A stretch of 41,573 nt of DNA from Candidatus Woesearchaeota archaeon (lineage in GTDB: Archaea; Nanobdellota; Nanobdellia; Woesearchaeales; B72-G16): positions 1-41,573 of the forward strand of contig QMQO01000007.1 of the NCBI GenBank assembly GCA_003650545.1, read 5' to 3'. This document shows, piece by piece, positions 25,539-34,121 of this stretch. The position numbers and the translations under genes were made by a program. Position 1 is the stretch's first letter. The number at the start of each line of letters is the position of its first letter. Below the pieces are notes generated by a model, which worked only from the letters and a program-made list of their open reading frames with translations, had not been told where the DNA came from and did not search any database.

Positions 25539-26678
25539 TTAAATTGTTATAATGTCTATAATCTCACTTTGGCCGCTTCTTATCTCTTTTATTGTCCAAG
25601 GAATTCCAATCACATCTCCATTGCTGTCAAAGGTGTATGTCCCAATAACACCATTGTATGGCTGCATTTTGTACAAGTAATCTTTTATACAACCACTGTT
25701 TTCGCCACATTCTCTCAATGCATCTGCAATTATATATACACTGTCGTATCGCGCGCCTGTATAAAAATCATTAGCCGGTGATGTGCCAAATCTTTGCTTG
25801 TATTTTGAAAGAAACTCTGCACCTTTTTCAGTCATCCCTATGTTTACAGCGTCAAAATATTTAGCTCCTTCCAAGGCGTCGCCTGCGATTTCCAGTGACT
25901 CCTTACTTCCTATAAGCAGATTTCCATAAACCTTTATATCTTCCATACCTAGTTCAACCATCTGTTTGGCTATCTCGCCTGCGCTGCTTGTAGAGGTTCC
26001 AGGATTTATGAAAATTGCTTCTGGTCGCGCGTTTTTAATCTTTAACAAATATGTTCTAAAATCTGTTTCGTCCGAATCGTAAACCAGATCAGCTACAATA
26101 GCCTTTCCCTGGTTTTGTAATTCTTCTTTAAGGGTATGCTGAATTCCCATAGCATATTCTGTGTTTTCTGATATCAATGCTATTCTATCTTCTTCTATCA
26201 TTTTAGCCCCAATCCTGCCACCTTCCAGATCAGAAGCTGCATTCCTAAATACATAGTCGCCAGCATTTGATACATCTGGTGCTGTAGCTATTGTGAAAGT
26301 AATCACTTTATTTTGTTCTGCTATAGGTGCAAAAGCTAGTGTTTCAGCTGAACAGACGCCACCTAGGATTATTTTGACATTATCTAGAGTGATCAACTTA
26401 CTTGCTGCATTTACAGCATCCTTGCCATTGCATTTACCATCTTCATGAATCACTTGTAATAATCTTCCATTAATCCCGCCAGCATTGTTGATCTCTTCAA
26501 CTGCAAGTTCTATCGCATTTCTATCGGATTCTCCCCACGATGCTCCACCACCAGTTAGTGGACCAATGGCACCTATTTTAATTGTGCCCTTTTCCTTTGC
26601 ACAGCCGGTTATCAATAGAGCTGCTAACATTATAGCTATCAAAGATAGCATGGTGATTTTGTTCATTTTTCTTTTCAT
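25539..26678 (-). CDS. livK: LivK-type binding protein 2 (lipoprotein)
   Basis: A signal peptide ends in the lipobox ITGC, so this receptor is lipid-anchored. The mature part has KIGAIGPLTGGGASWGE, ELAVEEINNAGGINGR, APIAEQNKVITF and DFRTYLLKIKNARPEAIFI, the marks of the LivK family. The paired cysteines near the end (CGENSGC) also occur in livK 1 (CGEDGEC), which suggests a common disulfide. GGGGTTGAT precedes the ATG. It is divergent from the tandem Lrp regulator at 26810. Confidence 0.9.
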   Translation of the reverse strand: MKRKMNKITMLSLIAIMLAALLITGCAKEKGTIKIGAIGPLTGGGASWGESDRNAIELAVEEINNAGGINGRLLQVIHEDGKCNGKDAVNAASKLITLDNVKIILGGVCSAETLAFAPIAEQNKVITFTIATAPDVSNAGDYVFRNAASDLEGGRIGAKMIEEDRIALISENTEYAMGIQHTLKEELQNQGKAIVADLVYDSDETDFRTYLLKIKNARPEAIFINPGTSTSSAGEIAKQMVELGMEDIKVYGNLLIGSKESLEIAGDALEGAKYFDAVNIGMTEKGAEFLSKYKQRFGTSPANDFYTGARYDSVYIIADALRECGENSGCIKDYLYKMQPYNGVIGTYTFDSNGDVIGIPWTIKEIRSGQSEIIDIITI

Positions 26679-26770
26679 TTTATCAACCCCTTAAATTGTT
26701 AATTATTGTCAATTACTAGTTGTAACAGATACTTATTAATAAAATTTTTTAACAATTTTTCCACAAAAAA

Positions 26771-26787
26771 GCGAAATCTTTATAAAA
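26771..26787 (+). promoter_or_regulatory. Promoter of the first tandem Lrp regulator
   Basis: GCGAAAT (BRE) and CTTTATAAAA (TATA) lie 22-38 nt before the ATG at 26810, which implies a leaderless transcript. Confidence 0.6.
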
Positions 26788-26809
26788 TATTGGATTAAAA
26801 TGGGCTTAA

Positions 26810-27763
26810 ATGAAGAATTTAGACTTGGTTGACAGAAAAATACTATATGAATTAGACTGCAACTCTAGATTGCCGAATAGTAGAATTGCAAAAAATGTCG
26901 GTGTTTCCAGGGATGTTGTTAATTACAGAATTAAAAGAATGGAGGAAAAAGGGTATATCAAGGGGTATGTGCCTATCATAGATTTTGTCAAGCTAGGTAA
27001 CCTAAATATTAGAATCTTCCTTAATCTGAAGAATACTAATCCAGAGAAAGAAAAGGAAATTGTTGAGTATTTTGTAAAAGAAAAAAATACATCACTTGTC
27101 GCAAAGACAGATGGACGATATGATGTAGGGGTTGCTTTTTGGGTTAGAGATGTTTATGTATTTAAGGATTTCTGGGACAACTTCATCCAGAAGTATAATT
27201 ATTTTCTAGGTGAGTATCGTTTAAGTATTTACACCAAACTTTATTATTTTAGGAGAGATTATCTGTTAGAAAAAAGAAAATATGGCAAGATCGTATCTAC
27301 AAGTATAGGTAAGGCTAGCTATGATAAGCTTGACTCTATTATACTAGCTAAGCTATCAGAGAATGCCAGAACACCAATCATAAAGATTGCGAGAGATATT
27401 AATGTGCCTGTAAAGACTGTTGCATATAGAATAAAACAGCTGGAAAAAAAGAAAATTATACTCGGTTATGGCGTTAACATTGATTTAGAAAAATTGAAAA
27501 TTATTTATTATAAGGTGCATATAAACCTTAACAAGATAGATGTTGCTCCTTTGAATGAATATGCAAAACGCCATCCCAATATTACTTTTATCGACGAAAC
27601 AATTGGTGGATGGGATTTTGAGATTGATTTAGAGGTTAATTCACACAAAGAATTTCTCGATATTATGGAAGATATGAAGACGAGATTTTCCCAGATAGAG
27701 GATTATGAGTATTTTACTTCTAGAGGTTTTGAGAAGTTCAAATTGTTTATCCCACAAGATTAA
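26810..27763 (+). CDS. Tandem Lrp/AsnC-type regulator 1
   Basis: Two Lrp units lie in one chain. The first helix-turn-helix is at about residues 4-50 (DRKILYELDCNSRLPNSRIA and VSRDVVNYRIKRMEEKGYI) with a ligand-type domain after it. The second starts near residue 175 (LDSIILAKLSENARTPIIKI and VPVKTVAYRIKQLEKKKII) with another ligand domain. Single Lrp proteins are about 150 residues, so this is a fused pair that should mimic an Lrp dimer. It sits between livK 2 (divergent) and livK 3 (convergent, 4-nt overlap at its end). Control of amino-acid uptake is inferred. Confidence 0.87.
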   Translation: MKNLDLVDRKILYELDCNSRLPNSRIAKNVGVSRDVVNYRIKRMEEKGYIKGYVPIIDFVKLGNLNIRIFLNLKNTNPEKEKEIVEYFVKEKNTSLVAKTDGRYDVGVAFWVRDVYVFKDFWDNFIQKYNYFLGEYRLSIYTKLYYFRRDYLLEKRKYGKIVSTSIGKASYDKLDSIILAKLSENARTPIIKIARDINVPVKTVAYRIKQLEKKKIILGYGVNIDLEKLKIIYYKVHINLNKIDVAPLNEYAKRHPNITFIDETIGGWDFEIDLEVNSHKEFLDIMEDMKTRFSQIEDYEYFTSRGFEKFKLFIPQD

Positions 27764-28878
27764 ATCTCGATCTCTACAAAGTTTCCATTTTTTACTTTAA
27801 ATATACTAAATGGCTTATCCTTTACTTCACCAGACTCATCGAAACTAACAACGCCTGTCGCACCTAGATAACGAATATTGTAAAGCTCTGACTTAATCGT
27901 TTCAACATCAAAACTTCCAGCCTTTTCAATTGCCTTTGCTAAAACCATCACTCCATCATAACTGTATTCGCTATATACAGGGACTTCTTTACCTGTTTTT
28001 TGTACAAATCTGTCTTTATAATTCACGTAGTCCTCTGCTTTTGCATAATATACTGAGAGCATACCCTCAGCAGCACTACCTGCTTTCTGTATAAGATCTG
28101 CATCCTTTGTTGTTTCTGAACCAATTATTGTTAGATTTATATTTAGTTCCTTCATCTGCTTTAATATTGTTGGCAGTTCCTTTCTTGCAACTAAAATCAT
28201 TACTTCAGGATCAGCATCTTTGATCTTAATGAGCTGAGTTCTAAAATCAGCAGATTCATGCTCAAATGATTCTGATGCTACTATCCTACCACTGAAATCT
28301 TCCTCAAACTTATTCTTGATACCAACACCATAAGCGTCATTAACATAAAATAAAGCAACATTATCTAGGCCTAAACTCGCGACGATTCTCGCCATCTCTT
28401 TTGCCTGAGCAGAATCTGATGGTACTGTTCTAAATACATAGTCGCCTGCTTCATTTAATTCTGGTGTTGAGCCAAGCGTCCCTATCATCAAGACTTTGTT
28501 TGCTTCTGCTATAGGTGCAACGGCTAATGTAGGACCACTTCCATCTGCAACTATAACTACATCAAAATCATCAACAGATACAAATTTATTCATGATGCTA
28601 ACAGCTCTTTTATTGTCCAGCATAGAGTCCTCATAGACAAGTTCGATTTTTTTGCCCAAAACACCGCCTTTAATATTCAATTCTTCTACTGCAAAATCAA
28701 GGCCGGCTTTTGCAGCTAGTCCATAGGTGGCTGCTTCTCCTGTCAGAGGTGCAATAACGCCTATTTTATAGGTTGTTGCTTCTACTTTACTTATTATATT
28801 AATGCTGATAACTAGCCCAACTATAATAAATGTGATAATAATAGCACTTATTGTAAATACTTTGTTTTGTTTTTTCAT
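27760..28878 (-). CDS. livK: LivK-type binding protein 3
   Basis: This receptor has an N-terminal helix (VFTISAIIITFIIVGLVIS) without a lipobox cysteine, so it should be helix-anchored. YKIGVIAPLTGEAATYGLAA, VAPIAEANKVLMI and DFRTQLIKIKDADPEVMIL are LivK signatures. It lacks the C-terminal cysteine pair of the other two. I chose ATG 28878, four bases after the small gene upstream; an open frame to 28944 would overlap that gene. It is co-transcribed with the 59-residue protein. Confidence 0.88.
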   Translation of the reverse strand: MKKQNKVFTISAIIITFIIVGLVISINIISKVEATTYKIGVIAPLTGEAATYGLAAKAGLDFAVEELNIKGGVLGKKIELVYEDSMLDNKRAVSIMNKFVSVDDFDVVIVADGSGPTLAVAPIAEANKVLMIGTLGSTPELNEAGDYVFRTVPSDSAQAKEMARIVASLGLDNVALFYVNDAYGVGIKNKFEEDFSGRIVASESFEHESADFRTQLIKIKDADPEVMILVARKELPTILKQMKELNINLTIIGSETTKDADLIQKAGSAAEGMLSVYYAKAEDYVNYKDRFVQKTGKEVPVYSEYSYDGVMVLAKAIEKAGSFDVETIKSELYNIRYLGATGVVSFDESGEVKDKPFSIFKVKNGNFVEIEI

Positions 28879-28882
28879 TTTA

Positions 28883-29062
28883 TCATCTGTCTCCAAAAAC
28901 TTTAGTAAAATAGTCGCATCCATCATCACCTGGGTGGCAACCATACATATTATTTACATATTCAACTGGATTTGGATATTCTAACATCCTCTTTTTAAAT
29001 TCTAACACCATTTCATCTAATCTTTTTTCTGGTGCAGGAGCTTCCAATAAACCATTTTTCAT
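28883..29062 (-). CDS. Small protein (59 aa) upstream of livK 3
   Basis: This open frame has a perfect GGTGATC ribosome binding site (within 29065-29072) at normal distance from its ATG. It ends 4 nt before livK 3, so the two share a message. The sequence KRLDEMVLEFKKRMLEYPNP is a charged helix, followed by a Cys-containing end (MYGCHPGDDGCDYF) with a CHPGDDGC spacing. I know no family. It might be a small partner of the binding protein or a leader peptide. Confidence 0.65.
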   Translation of the reverse strand: MKNGLLEAPAPEKRLDEMVLEFKKRMLEYPNPVEYVNNMYGCHPGDDGCDYFTKVFGDR

Positions 29063-29162
29063 TCGATCACCCTTTGAATTTAGTATTTGCCAAGAACAAT
29101 AGAATAATTGAGTGACATATATTTAATGATTTAGTCCATATTTTTTAATTTTTAAGTAAAAA

Positions 29163-29170
29163 TTTATATA
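29163..29170 (+). promoter_or_regulatory. TATA box of the second tandem Lrp regulator
   Basis: TTTATATA lies 24 nt before the ATG at 29194, as in the other regulator genes here, which implies a leaderless transcript. Confidence 0.55.
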
Positions 29171-29193
29171 TTATTACCCCATTTCGTAAATAT

Positions 29194-30156
29194 ATGACAT
29201 TGAAATTGGATAAGAAAGACAGAATGCTTCTTGCTTTGCTAGATGAAAACTCGCGCTATAGCAACACACAAATAGCAAAGAAGATTAAGCTGAGTAAGCC
29301 AGCAGTAGAGTATAGAATCAAACGCTTAGAAAAGAATGGTGTGATATTTGAATATTATACTGTGATAGATTTTACAAAGTTTGGGTATCAGCAATATAAA
29401 ATATATCTCAAGCTTCAAGATGTAACTTTAGAAGATGAAAAGGAAATAATTGATTTTTGGAAAAGATCTAAAAATTGTGTGTGGGTTGCTGAAGTAAGAA
29501 GCAAGTGGGATTTAGCTGTTTCAATAATAGCTAAATCCAATTACGAATTTGGAAGGATTCTAAACGAGTTTATGAACAAGAATTCAGGATTTATATTAGA
29601 AAAGGATGTTCTATTGCTTGAATATTCGCCGTTATATGCAAGAGAATATCTAATGGACACAGAACAACAAGAATTTATTTATGGCGAAATGGTTGAAAAA
29701 CGTCAGATTGACTCTGTTGACAAAAAGATTCTAAAAGAGTTATCAGTTAATGCTAGAATATCAATAGTAAACTTAGTTAAAAAAACAGGGCTAACAAGAG
29801 ATGTGATAAACTATAGATTAAAGAAATTAAAGAAAGAGGGCATCATTGTACAATTTAGATGTTACCCAGAATTCAATAAAATAGGAATAAATCTATATAA
29901 ACTAATTCTAAGGACAAAGAACTTTAATGAAGATGCAGAAATGAAGCTTAAGCAATACATTAGACAACATAAAAAAGCCACACAATTATTAAAACTGATT
30001 GGAAGTTGGGATGTTGAGATTGAATTTGAAACAGAAAATGAAGATGAGTTGTACGATATTTTATTGAATATTAGAAAAGAATTTTCTTACATTATAAGAG
30101 ACTACGACATCTTAAGGGTAACTAAGAATTATAAGCTGAATTTTTATCCATTCTAA
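29194..30156 (+). CDS. Tandem Lrp/AsnC-type regulator 2
   Basis: Like the 26810 gene, this 320-residue protein holds two Lrp units. The first helix-turn-helix is at residues 5-52 (DRMLLALLDENSRYSNTQIA, LSKPAVEYRIKRLEKNGVI) and the second near 177-225 (DKKILKELSVNARISIVNLV, LTRDVINYRLKKLKKEGII). Each is followed by a ligand-type domain. It is divergent from the 59-residue protein and livK 3, its probable target. Similarity to regulator 1 suggests a duplication together with the receptors. Confidence 0.87.
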   Translation: MTLKLDKKDRMLLALLDENSRYSNTQIAKKIKLSKPAVEYRIKRLEKNGVIFEYYTVIDFTKFGYQQYKIYLKLQDVTLEDEKEIIDFWKRSKNCVWVAEVRSKWDLAVSIIAKSNYEFGRILNEFMNKNSGFILEKDVLLLEYSPLYAREYLMDTEQQEFIYGEMVEKRQIDSVDKKILKELSVNARISIVNLVKKTGLTRDVINYRLKKLKKEGIIVQFRCYPEFNKIGINLYKLILRTKNFNEDAEMKLKQYIRQHKKATQLLKLIGSWDVEIEFETENEDELYDILLNIRKEFSYIIRDYDILRVTKNYKLNFYPF

Positions 30157-30287
30157 CCTGCTTTCTCACCTCTCTCTCCAATCATTTATAAAGAAACCTT
30201 TATATTTGCAAGATCTTTACTAGTGATTAGAATTGCAATTGGCTCAGTCTTCCAATTAAGTGTAACAACCTGATTTCTAAAATCTTT

Positions 30288-30410
30288 TTATTTTTTATAT
30301 TTCCTAATATTTTTAATACTCTTTTCGACACCAATAAATCTGATCTTATAGCTATTCCTAAAATTTTTCTCTGAAGAATTCATTTTTTTTAACTCACATA
30401 ACAAACTCAT
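30288..30410 (-). CDS. Possible 40-aa basic protein
   Basis: An open frame starts one base after the stop of the double methyltransferase gene, as a coupled gene would, and reads MSLLCELKKMNSSEKNFRNS then a lysine-rich end. It has no ribosome binding site of its own and no known motif. It may be real, or chance reading of an AT-rich tail. The rest of 30157-30287 shows nothing. Confidence 0.25.
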   Translation of the reverse strand: MSLLCELKKMNSSEKNFRNSYKIRFIGVEKSIKNIRKYKK

Positions 30411-30411
30411 T

Positions 30412-31899
30412 TTAGGTAGCTCTCTTTAACAATAAGATAATATATGGTGGTATTCTTCTATCTTCCTCACTGAATAAAATAGGATATTTTCTAATTTGAC
30501 TCAGATTCGGAATTGGCTCATACACCTTTTGTATTTCAAATCCAATTTCGGCAAAGTTATTTAATAAGAAAGATAATGGGTAACGGTTGTATTCGGATAA
30601 TAAGCTGCTTCCATCACTTATTCTCAATTTTGCTTTTAAACTCGTAAAATTAGGATAGTGCGCATAAAAAGGATTATGTAAAGAAATAACTCCTCTCTCA
30701 AGTTTACTTTTTACAATAGCTCTAAACGGTTGTATATCTGCATAAATAAAAACACCGTCTTTATTTAAACATTTTTTTATTAATCTTAATGAATTGACAA
30801 ACTCTCTTTTAGATAAATAAGGATGAAACATATAAGAAAAGACAATATCAAACTTTCTATCAAATGAAAAGCTGTTTATTTTAAAGATATTCGATGAAAA
30901 ATACTCTATATTCTCTGATCTTTTTAAATTTTTAAATAATTTTTCCTGCCTTTGCAGATCTATTTTTGTTACTTTTACACCCATTTTTAATAGATCATGT
31001 GCTATTCTACCAGGACCCCACTCCATTACAAGAATAGTTTTATAATTTACATTGTCCATTAGATTTAGCATGATTGGAATCAAAAGAATATCACTTCTTA
31101 AATGAGCCTTTTTTTTGATATACTTTTTCCAAAAATCCAATAGTTCCTCTGTTTTAATTAAAACTTTTAGAGTAGTTGTTCTAAAAATTGGATAATACTC
31201 TGCAACTAGAGGCATTATATTTGTGCCTTCTTTTTTTATCAAAAGAAATAACCCATGATCGATATCTAACATATATGTAGCCGCATCTTTAATTTTTTTA
31301 CAATATTCTATAAAATTTTCCATGTGTTCGGGATAATCACCAACATTATCTACCACAACCATTGCTCCTTCACTAAGTAAAGCATACATCAATTTTAAGT
31401 ATTTATGATAATTTTGCTTATCTGCATCCATAAACACAAAATCTATTTTTTTGTTTTTAGGCCATTTTTCTAAGACTGTTAATATACACTCCTCGTATAA
31501 TGTTATTACATCACTAACCCCTGCTTTTTCAAAGTTCTTTCTTGCTATCTCTGCTTTCGGTTTAAAGATTTCAGTTGTATAGACATGCCCTCCAGTTTCT
31601 TTAGCAGCCAACCCTAACCATATAGTAGAATATCCAACACTTGCACCAAGTTCAAGAACAGTTCTTGCTTTTTTTGCTAATATTAAAAATCTTAACAACA
31701 TTGCAGTTGTAGGAGGCACCTGCCATGATTTTATATTTTCATCCTCGGGAAGTAAGCCATATTCCCCTTTGTACTTATTTGCACCTTTTGGTATAGGCCA
31801 CACTAATTTTTCTCCAGATTCATAGATGCGTTTTGCTTCATTTATAAATTTTTTAATGAAATTTTCATTTAAATCTAGTTTATTTTTAGATTTAATCAT
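30412..31899 (-). CDS. Fused double methyltransferase
   Basis: The first 230 residues match caffeoyl-CoA-type O-methyltransferases: VPPTTAMLLRFL, TVLELGASVGYSTIWLGLA (SAM loop), FVFMDADKQNYHKYL and VVVDNVG. After a linker, the second half has its own SAM loop (ILVMEWGPGRIAHDLLKMG), an acidic strand end (VTKIDLQ) and a DIVFSYMFHPYL segment, so it looks like a second, unrelated methyltransferase of the class I fold. The 495-residue protein could methylate one substrate twice or two linked ones. Substrates are unknown. Confidence 0.78.
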   Translation of the reverse strand: MIKSKNKLDLNENFIKKFINEAKRIYESGEKLVWPIPKGANKYKGEYGLLPEDENIKSWQVPPTTAMLLRFLILAKKARTVLELGASVGYSTIWLGLAAKETGGHVYTTEIFKPKAEIARKNFEKAGVSDVITLYEECILTVLEKWPKNKKIDFVFMDADKQNYHKYLKLMYALLSEGAMVVVDNVGDYPEHMENFIEYCKKIKDAATYMLDIDHGLFLLIKKEGTNIMPLVAEYYPIFRTTTLKVLIKTEELLDFWKKYIKKKAHLRSDILLIPIMLNLMDNVNYKTILVMEWGPGRIAHDLLKMGVKVTKIDLQRQEKLFKNLKRSENIEYFSSNIFKINSFSFDRKFDIVFSYMFHPYLSKREFVNSLRLIKKCLNKDGVFIYADIQPFRAIVKSKLERGVISLHNPFYAHYPNFTSLKAKLRISDGSSLLSEYNRYPLSFLLNNFAEIGFEIQKVYEPIPNLSQIRKYPILFSEEDRRIPPYIILLLKRAT

Positions 31900-32019
31900 C
31901 TCTTGTATTATTTATTTAATAATTTATAAATTTATCTGATTTCAATATTTCATTTTTAACAGAAAAATTAATAAACAAAATATTTATTCTACTTCTTAAG
32001 GGGCGAAGGTGTGGTAGCA

Positions 32020-32160
32020 ATGATCTGCAAGAGATGTGCAAAATTCAAAGTCTTTGGTGAAAATTGCTATTTCTACTTTCGAAATAAGAAAGAGTGTAGT
32101 CAGTTCGAAGAGCTTCCAGAAGAAGACAAACTTGCAGAACTAATCATAGCAGACGATTAG
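32020..32160 (+). CDS. Small Cys-rich protein (46 aa)
   Basis: The frame encodes MICKRCAKFKVFGENCYFYF with a further Cys and an acidic tail ending at TAG 32158-32160. Four cysteines (CxxC, then Cys and Cys) suggest a zinc-binding knuckle. GGTG lies about 8 nt before the ATG; an in-frame GTG at 32011 is an alternative start. A similar small Cys protein lies at 33415, on the other side of the glycosidase gene. Function is unknown. Confidence 0.6.
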   Translation: MICKRCAKFKVFGENCYFYFRNKKECSQFEELPEEDKLAELIIADD

Positions 32161-32165
32161 ATTTA

Positions 32166-33320
32166 TTAGAATCTATAATTAGATCTATATACAGACAACG
32201 CTTCTAAGAATAAGCCTGCACTCCAAGCAAATGGACGCTCGCTTTTATAAAGACTTCTGTTGACAATGCTACCATCATTTTCATAAACTTCATAAACTAT
32301 CTTATCTCGGATTATGATGTGTGCCAGCCGTTCTAATGTCTCTCTGGCTTCTTTCTTGTAGCCAATCTTAAGCTTTGCCATTGCTGTGATTGCACCTAAC
32401 CAGAGCCAGGCTTGAGATTTATTATGATAGTCATGCATGTTCACCAAACGCAGCATGAATGATGTGCGATACCAAGGATACCTCGGGTAGTTTGTTCTGC
32501 AAGGAACTGGGTGCTCCAGCTTTGTTCTTTTAAGAACAGATAAAATGCTTTTAGCCTTTTGTTTGTCTGCAACATCCCAGAGAATTGCAAGTATATTTCC
32601 ATCAACTGAAAAATAGTTATATTTTTTATTTTTATGAATCCAATCCGAATAGAATAAACCATTCCAAAAATTTTCATTTATTATTTTTTTAATTACTTTA
32701 GATAATGCAAAGTAGATTTTAGTTTTCTTATCCAATTTTAATAAACGGCATATTTCTGACAGACAATAAACAGAATAGTAATTACAGATGTTTGAGTAGA
32801 GAACAGCACCTTTTTTCTTGATTGAATCGTTCCAATTGCCAAAGTGTTTTTCTTGCACAAGCAATTTTTTAGAATTGAAAAAATTCCATCTTATTGCTTT
32901 TTCGAGATTTTTTAAATAGTGTTTTGCAAAATTTATGTCATTGCTTTTTTTAATGTAGTTATGTGCGGCTATCACAAATAAACTGTTTTGGTCTACAGGA
33001 ACATTTAGACCTTTGTCTTGGGTATAAACAGCATTTAATCGCTTCTTATGTTTTTTTATTCCAAGAAATTTCAGGATAATGTTACAGTCACCAATTCTTA
33101 ACGGAATTTGCCCGTTCTTCTTTTGGAAGTAAGCGAACATGGCTAACATCTTTCTGATTAATTGAAAATCGCGTAACCTGCAAGCACCAAAGCTTGCAAA
33201 GAAAGCATCACGAGCCCAGTAGTCGTCGTAATGTCTTCTCCCTGCAAATATTCCATTTTTACTATAACATAGCCTTAAAGAATAAGATGCTATTTTTTCA
33301 GCTTGCTGAAAGACCCTCAC
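32166..33320 (-). CDS. Six-hairpin glycosidase (glucoamylase or debranching-like)
   Basis: The protein looks like an (alpha/alpha)6 barrel glycosidase. GRRHYDDYWARDAFFASFGA resembles the active-site RDAF segment of debranching enzyme and GH15-type proteins; VPVDQNSLFVIAAHNYIKKS, FGNWNDSIK, NYFSVDGNILAILW and SERPFAWSAGLFLEAL follow in the usual order. It has no signal peptide, so it should act on internal glycogen-like or oligosaccharide substrates. At 384 residues it is only the catalytic barrel. The ATG choice is the first in frame. Confidence 0.75.
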   Translation of the reverse strand: MRVFQQAEKIASYSLRLCYSKNGIFAGRRHYDDYWARDAFFASFGACRLRDFQLIRKMLAMFAYFQKKNGQIPLRIGDCNIILKFLGIKKHKKRLNAVYTQDKGLNVPVDQNSLFVIAAHNYIKKSNDINFAKHYLKNLEKAIRWNFFNSKKLLVQEKHFGNWNDSIKKKGAVLYSNICNYYSVYCLSEICRLLKLDKKTKIYFALSKVIKKIINENFWNGLFYSDWIHKNKKYNYFSVDGNILAILWDVADKQKAKSILSVLKRTKLEHPVPCRTNYPRYPWYRTSFMLRLVNMHDYHNKSQAWLWLGAITAMAKLKIGYKKEARETLERLAHIIIRDKIVYEVYENDGSIVNRSLYKSERPFAWSAGLFLEALSVYRSNYRF

Positions 33321-33414
33321 AGTTAGATTTATACATTTTGTGATTTATAATGATTTAGGTATTACAGAATAAATAATCGAAAGTTTTATAATAATAATAG
33401 AAATAAACATCGAT

Positions 33415-33636
33415 ATGGATAACCGTGTTAACTGCAGAGAATGTACAAATTTAATTCAGAAAGGTGGCTTGCGTACATATGGCAGATGTAAAGCCAAAGA
33501 CGGACAGTTAATTAAGATTACAGGATTAGTTGAATGTGCTGACTTTGTCAAAAAACAAAAGGAAAAACAAGAGTTCTATGATAAAGGTTATGATATGCCA
33601 GATATTGGCGATAATATAGAAGCAGATTGTGAATAA
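33415..33636 (+). CDS. Small Cys-rich protein (73 aa)
   Basis: Residues 1-45 hold VNCRECTNLIQKGG, GRCKAKDG and VECADF: cysteines in a CxxC plus two singles, likely a zinc site. The layout resembles the 46-residue protein at 32020 and small archaeal zinc-ribbon-like proteins. The tail is acidic and probably flexible. It is transcribed away from the glycosidase gene. Function is unknown. Confidence 0.65.
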   Translation: MDNRVNCRECTNLIQKGGLRTYGRCKAKDGQLIKITGLVECADFVKKQKEKQEFYDKGYDMPDIGDNIEADCE

Positions 33637-34051
33637 AAAAAGATAAGGTCACTGATTTCGTACATATACTATATAACGACTCTCTATCTTTACTACAACA
33701 ATTAGTTTAGATATCCAGAAGGATTTTTTTGGTGAAAAGTCTCATATTGAAATCAAATGTGCATCTCGTGTCTCGTGTGTCTAAGATAAATCAAATTATG
33801 TATTAAAAGAAAGATTCTTCTGATCGAAACTGAAAAGTCTCAGAGTACTTACTTCAAACATATAATATAACTTTGTTGTTTTAGTGATCAATCATTTTTT
33901 AGGGTTAAGTCGTGTTTGATAGTTAAACTGCCATGACTTTCATCAGCCACTCAATCACCAAAAGTAACTGGAGCGGGATATTAGCACACTTAAGTCAACA
34001 GTACACTTTTTTAGTTAAATTTTTAAATTGGGATTAATCTTTTCTAATCAT
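33637..34051. other. Gene-free spacer before the tRNA gene
   Basis: No gene is visible in either strand. TGAAAAGTCTCA is repeated directly (33733-33744 and 33831-33842), and TCTCGTG occurs twice in tandem near 33766. Short open frames on the minus strand near 33930-34000 have no homology that I can see. The AT-rich stretch at 34010-34035 may hold the tRNA promoter. Confidence 0.4.
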
Positions 34052-34071
34052 GGGCCCGTAGCCTAGCCTGG

Positions 34072-34084
34072 ATAGATAAGGTAA
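34072..34084 (+). other. tRNA intron 1 (13 nt, position 19/20)
   Basis: Central helix GCCU (34066-34069) pairs with AGGU (34079-34082). The 3-nt bulges are GG/A (34070-34072) and AA/A (34083-34085), cut after the second base of each. The outer helix CCUA (34062-34065) pairs with UAGG (34086-34089). The intron side closes as a 6-nt loop. Confidence 0.75.
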
Positions 34085-34094
34085 ATAGGGCGAC

Positions 34095-34112
34095 AGGACT
34101 TAGTCCCGCTAA
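34095..34112 (+). other. tRNA intron 2 (18 nt, position 28/29)
   Basis: Central helix GGCG (34089-34092) pairs with CGCU (34107-34110). The bulges are AC/A (34093-34095) and AA/A (34111-34113). The inner helix GGAC (34096-34099) pairs with GUCC (34103-34106) over a UUA loop. Removal restores the anticodon stem ACAGC/GCUGU. Confidence 0.78.
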
Positions 34113-34121
34113 AGCCTCCTA

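Noticed and set aside
33930-34000. Minus-strand open frame and TGATGA box in the spacer before the tRNA
   Set aside because: The frame is short with no start or homology, and no matching D box follows the TGATGA.
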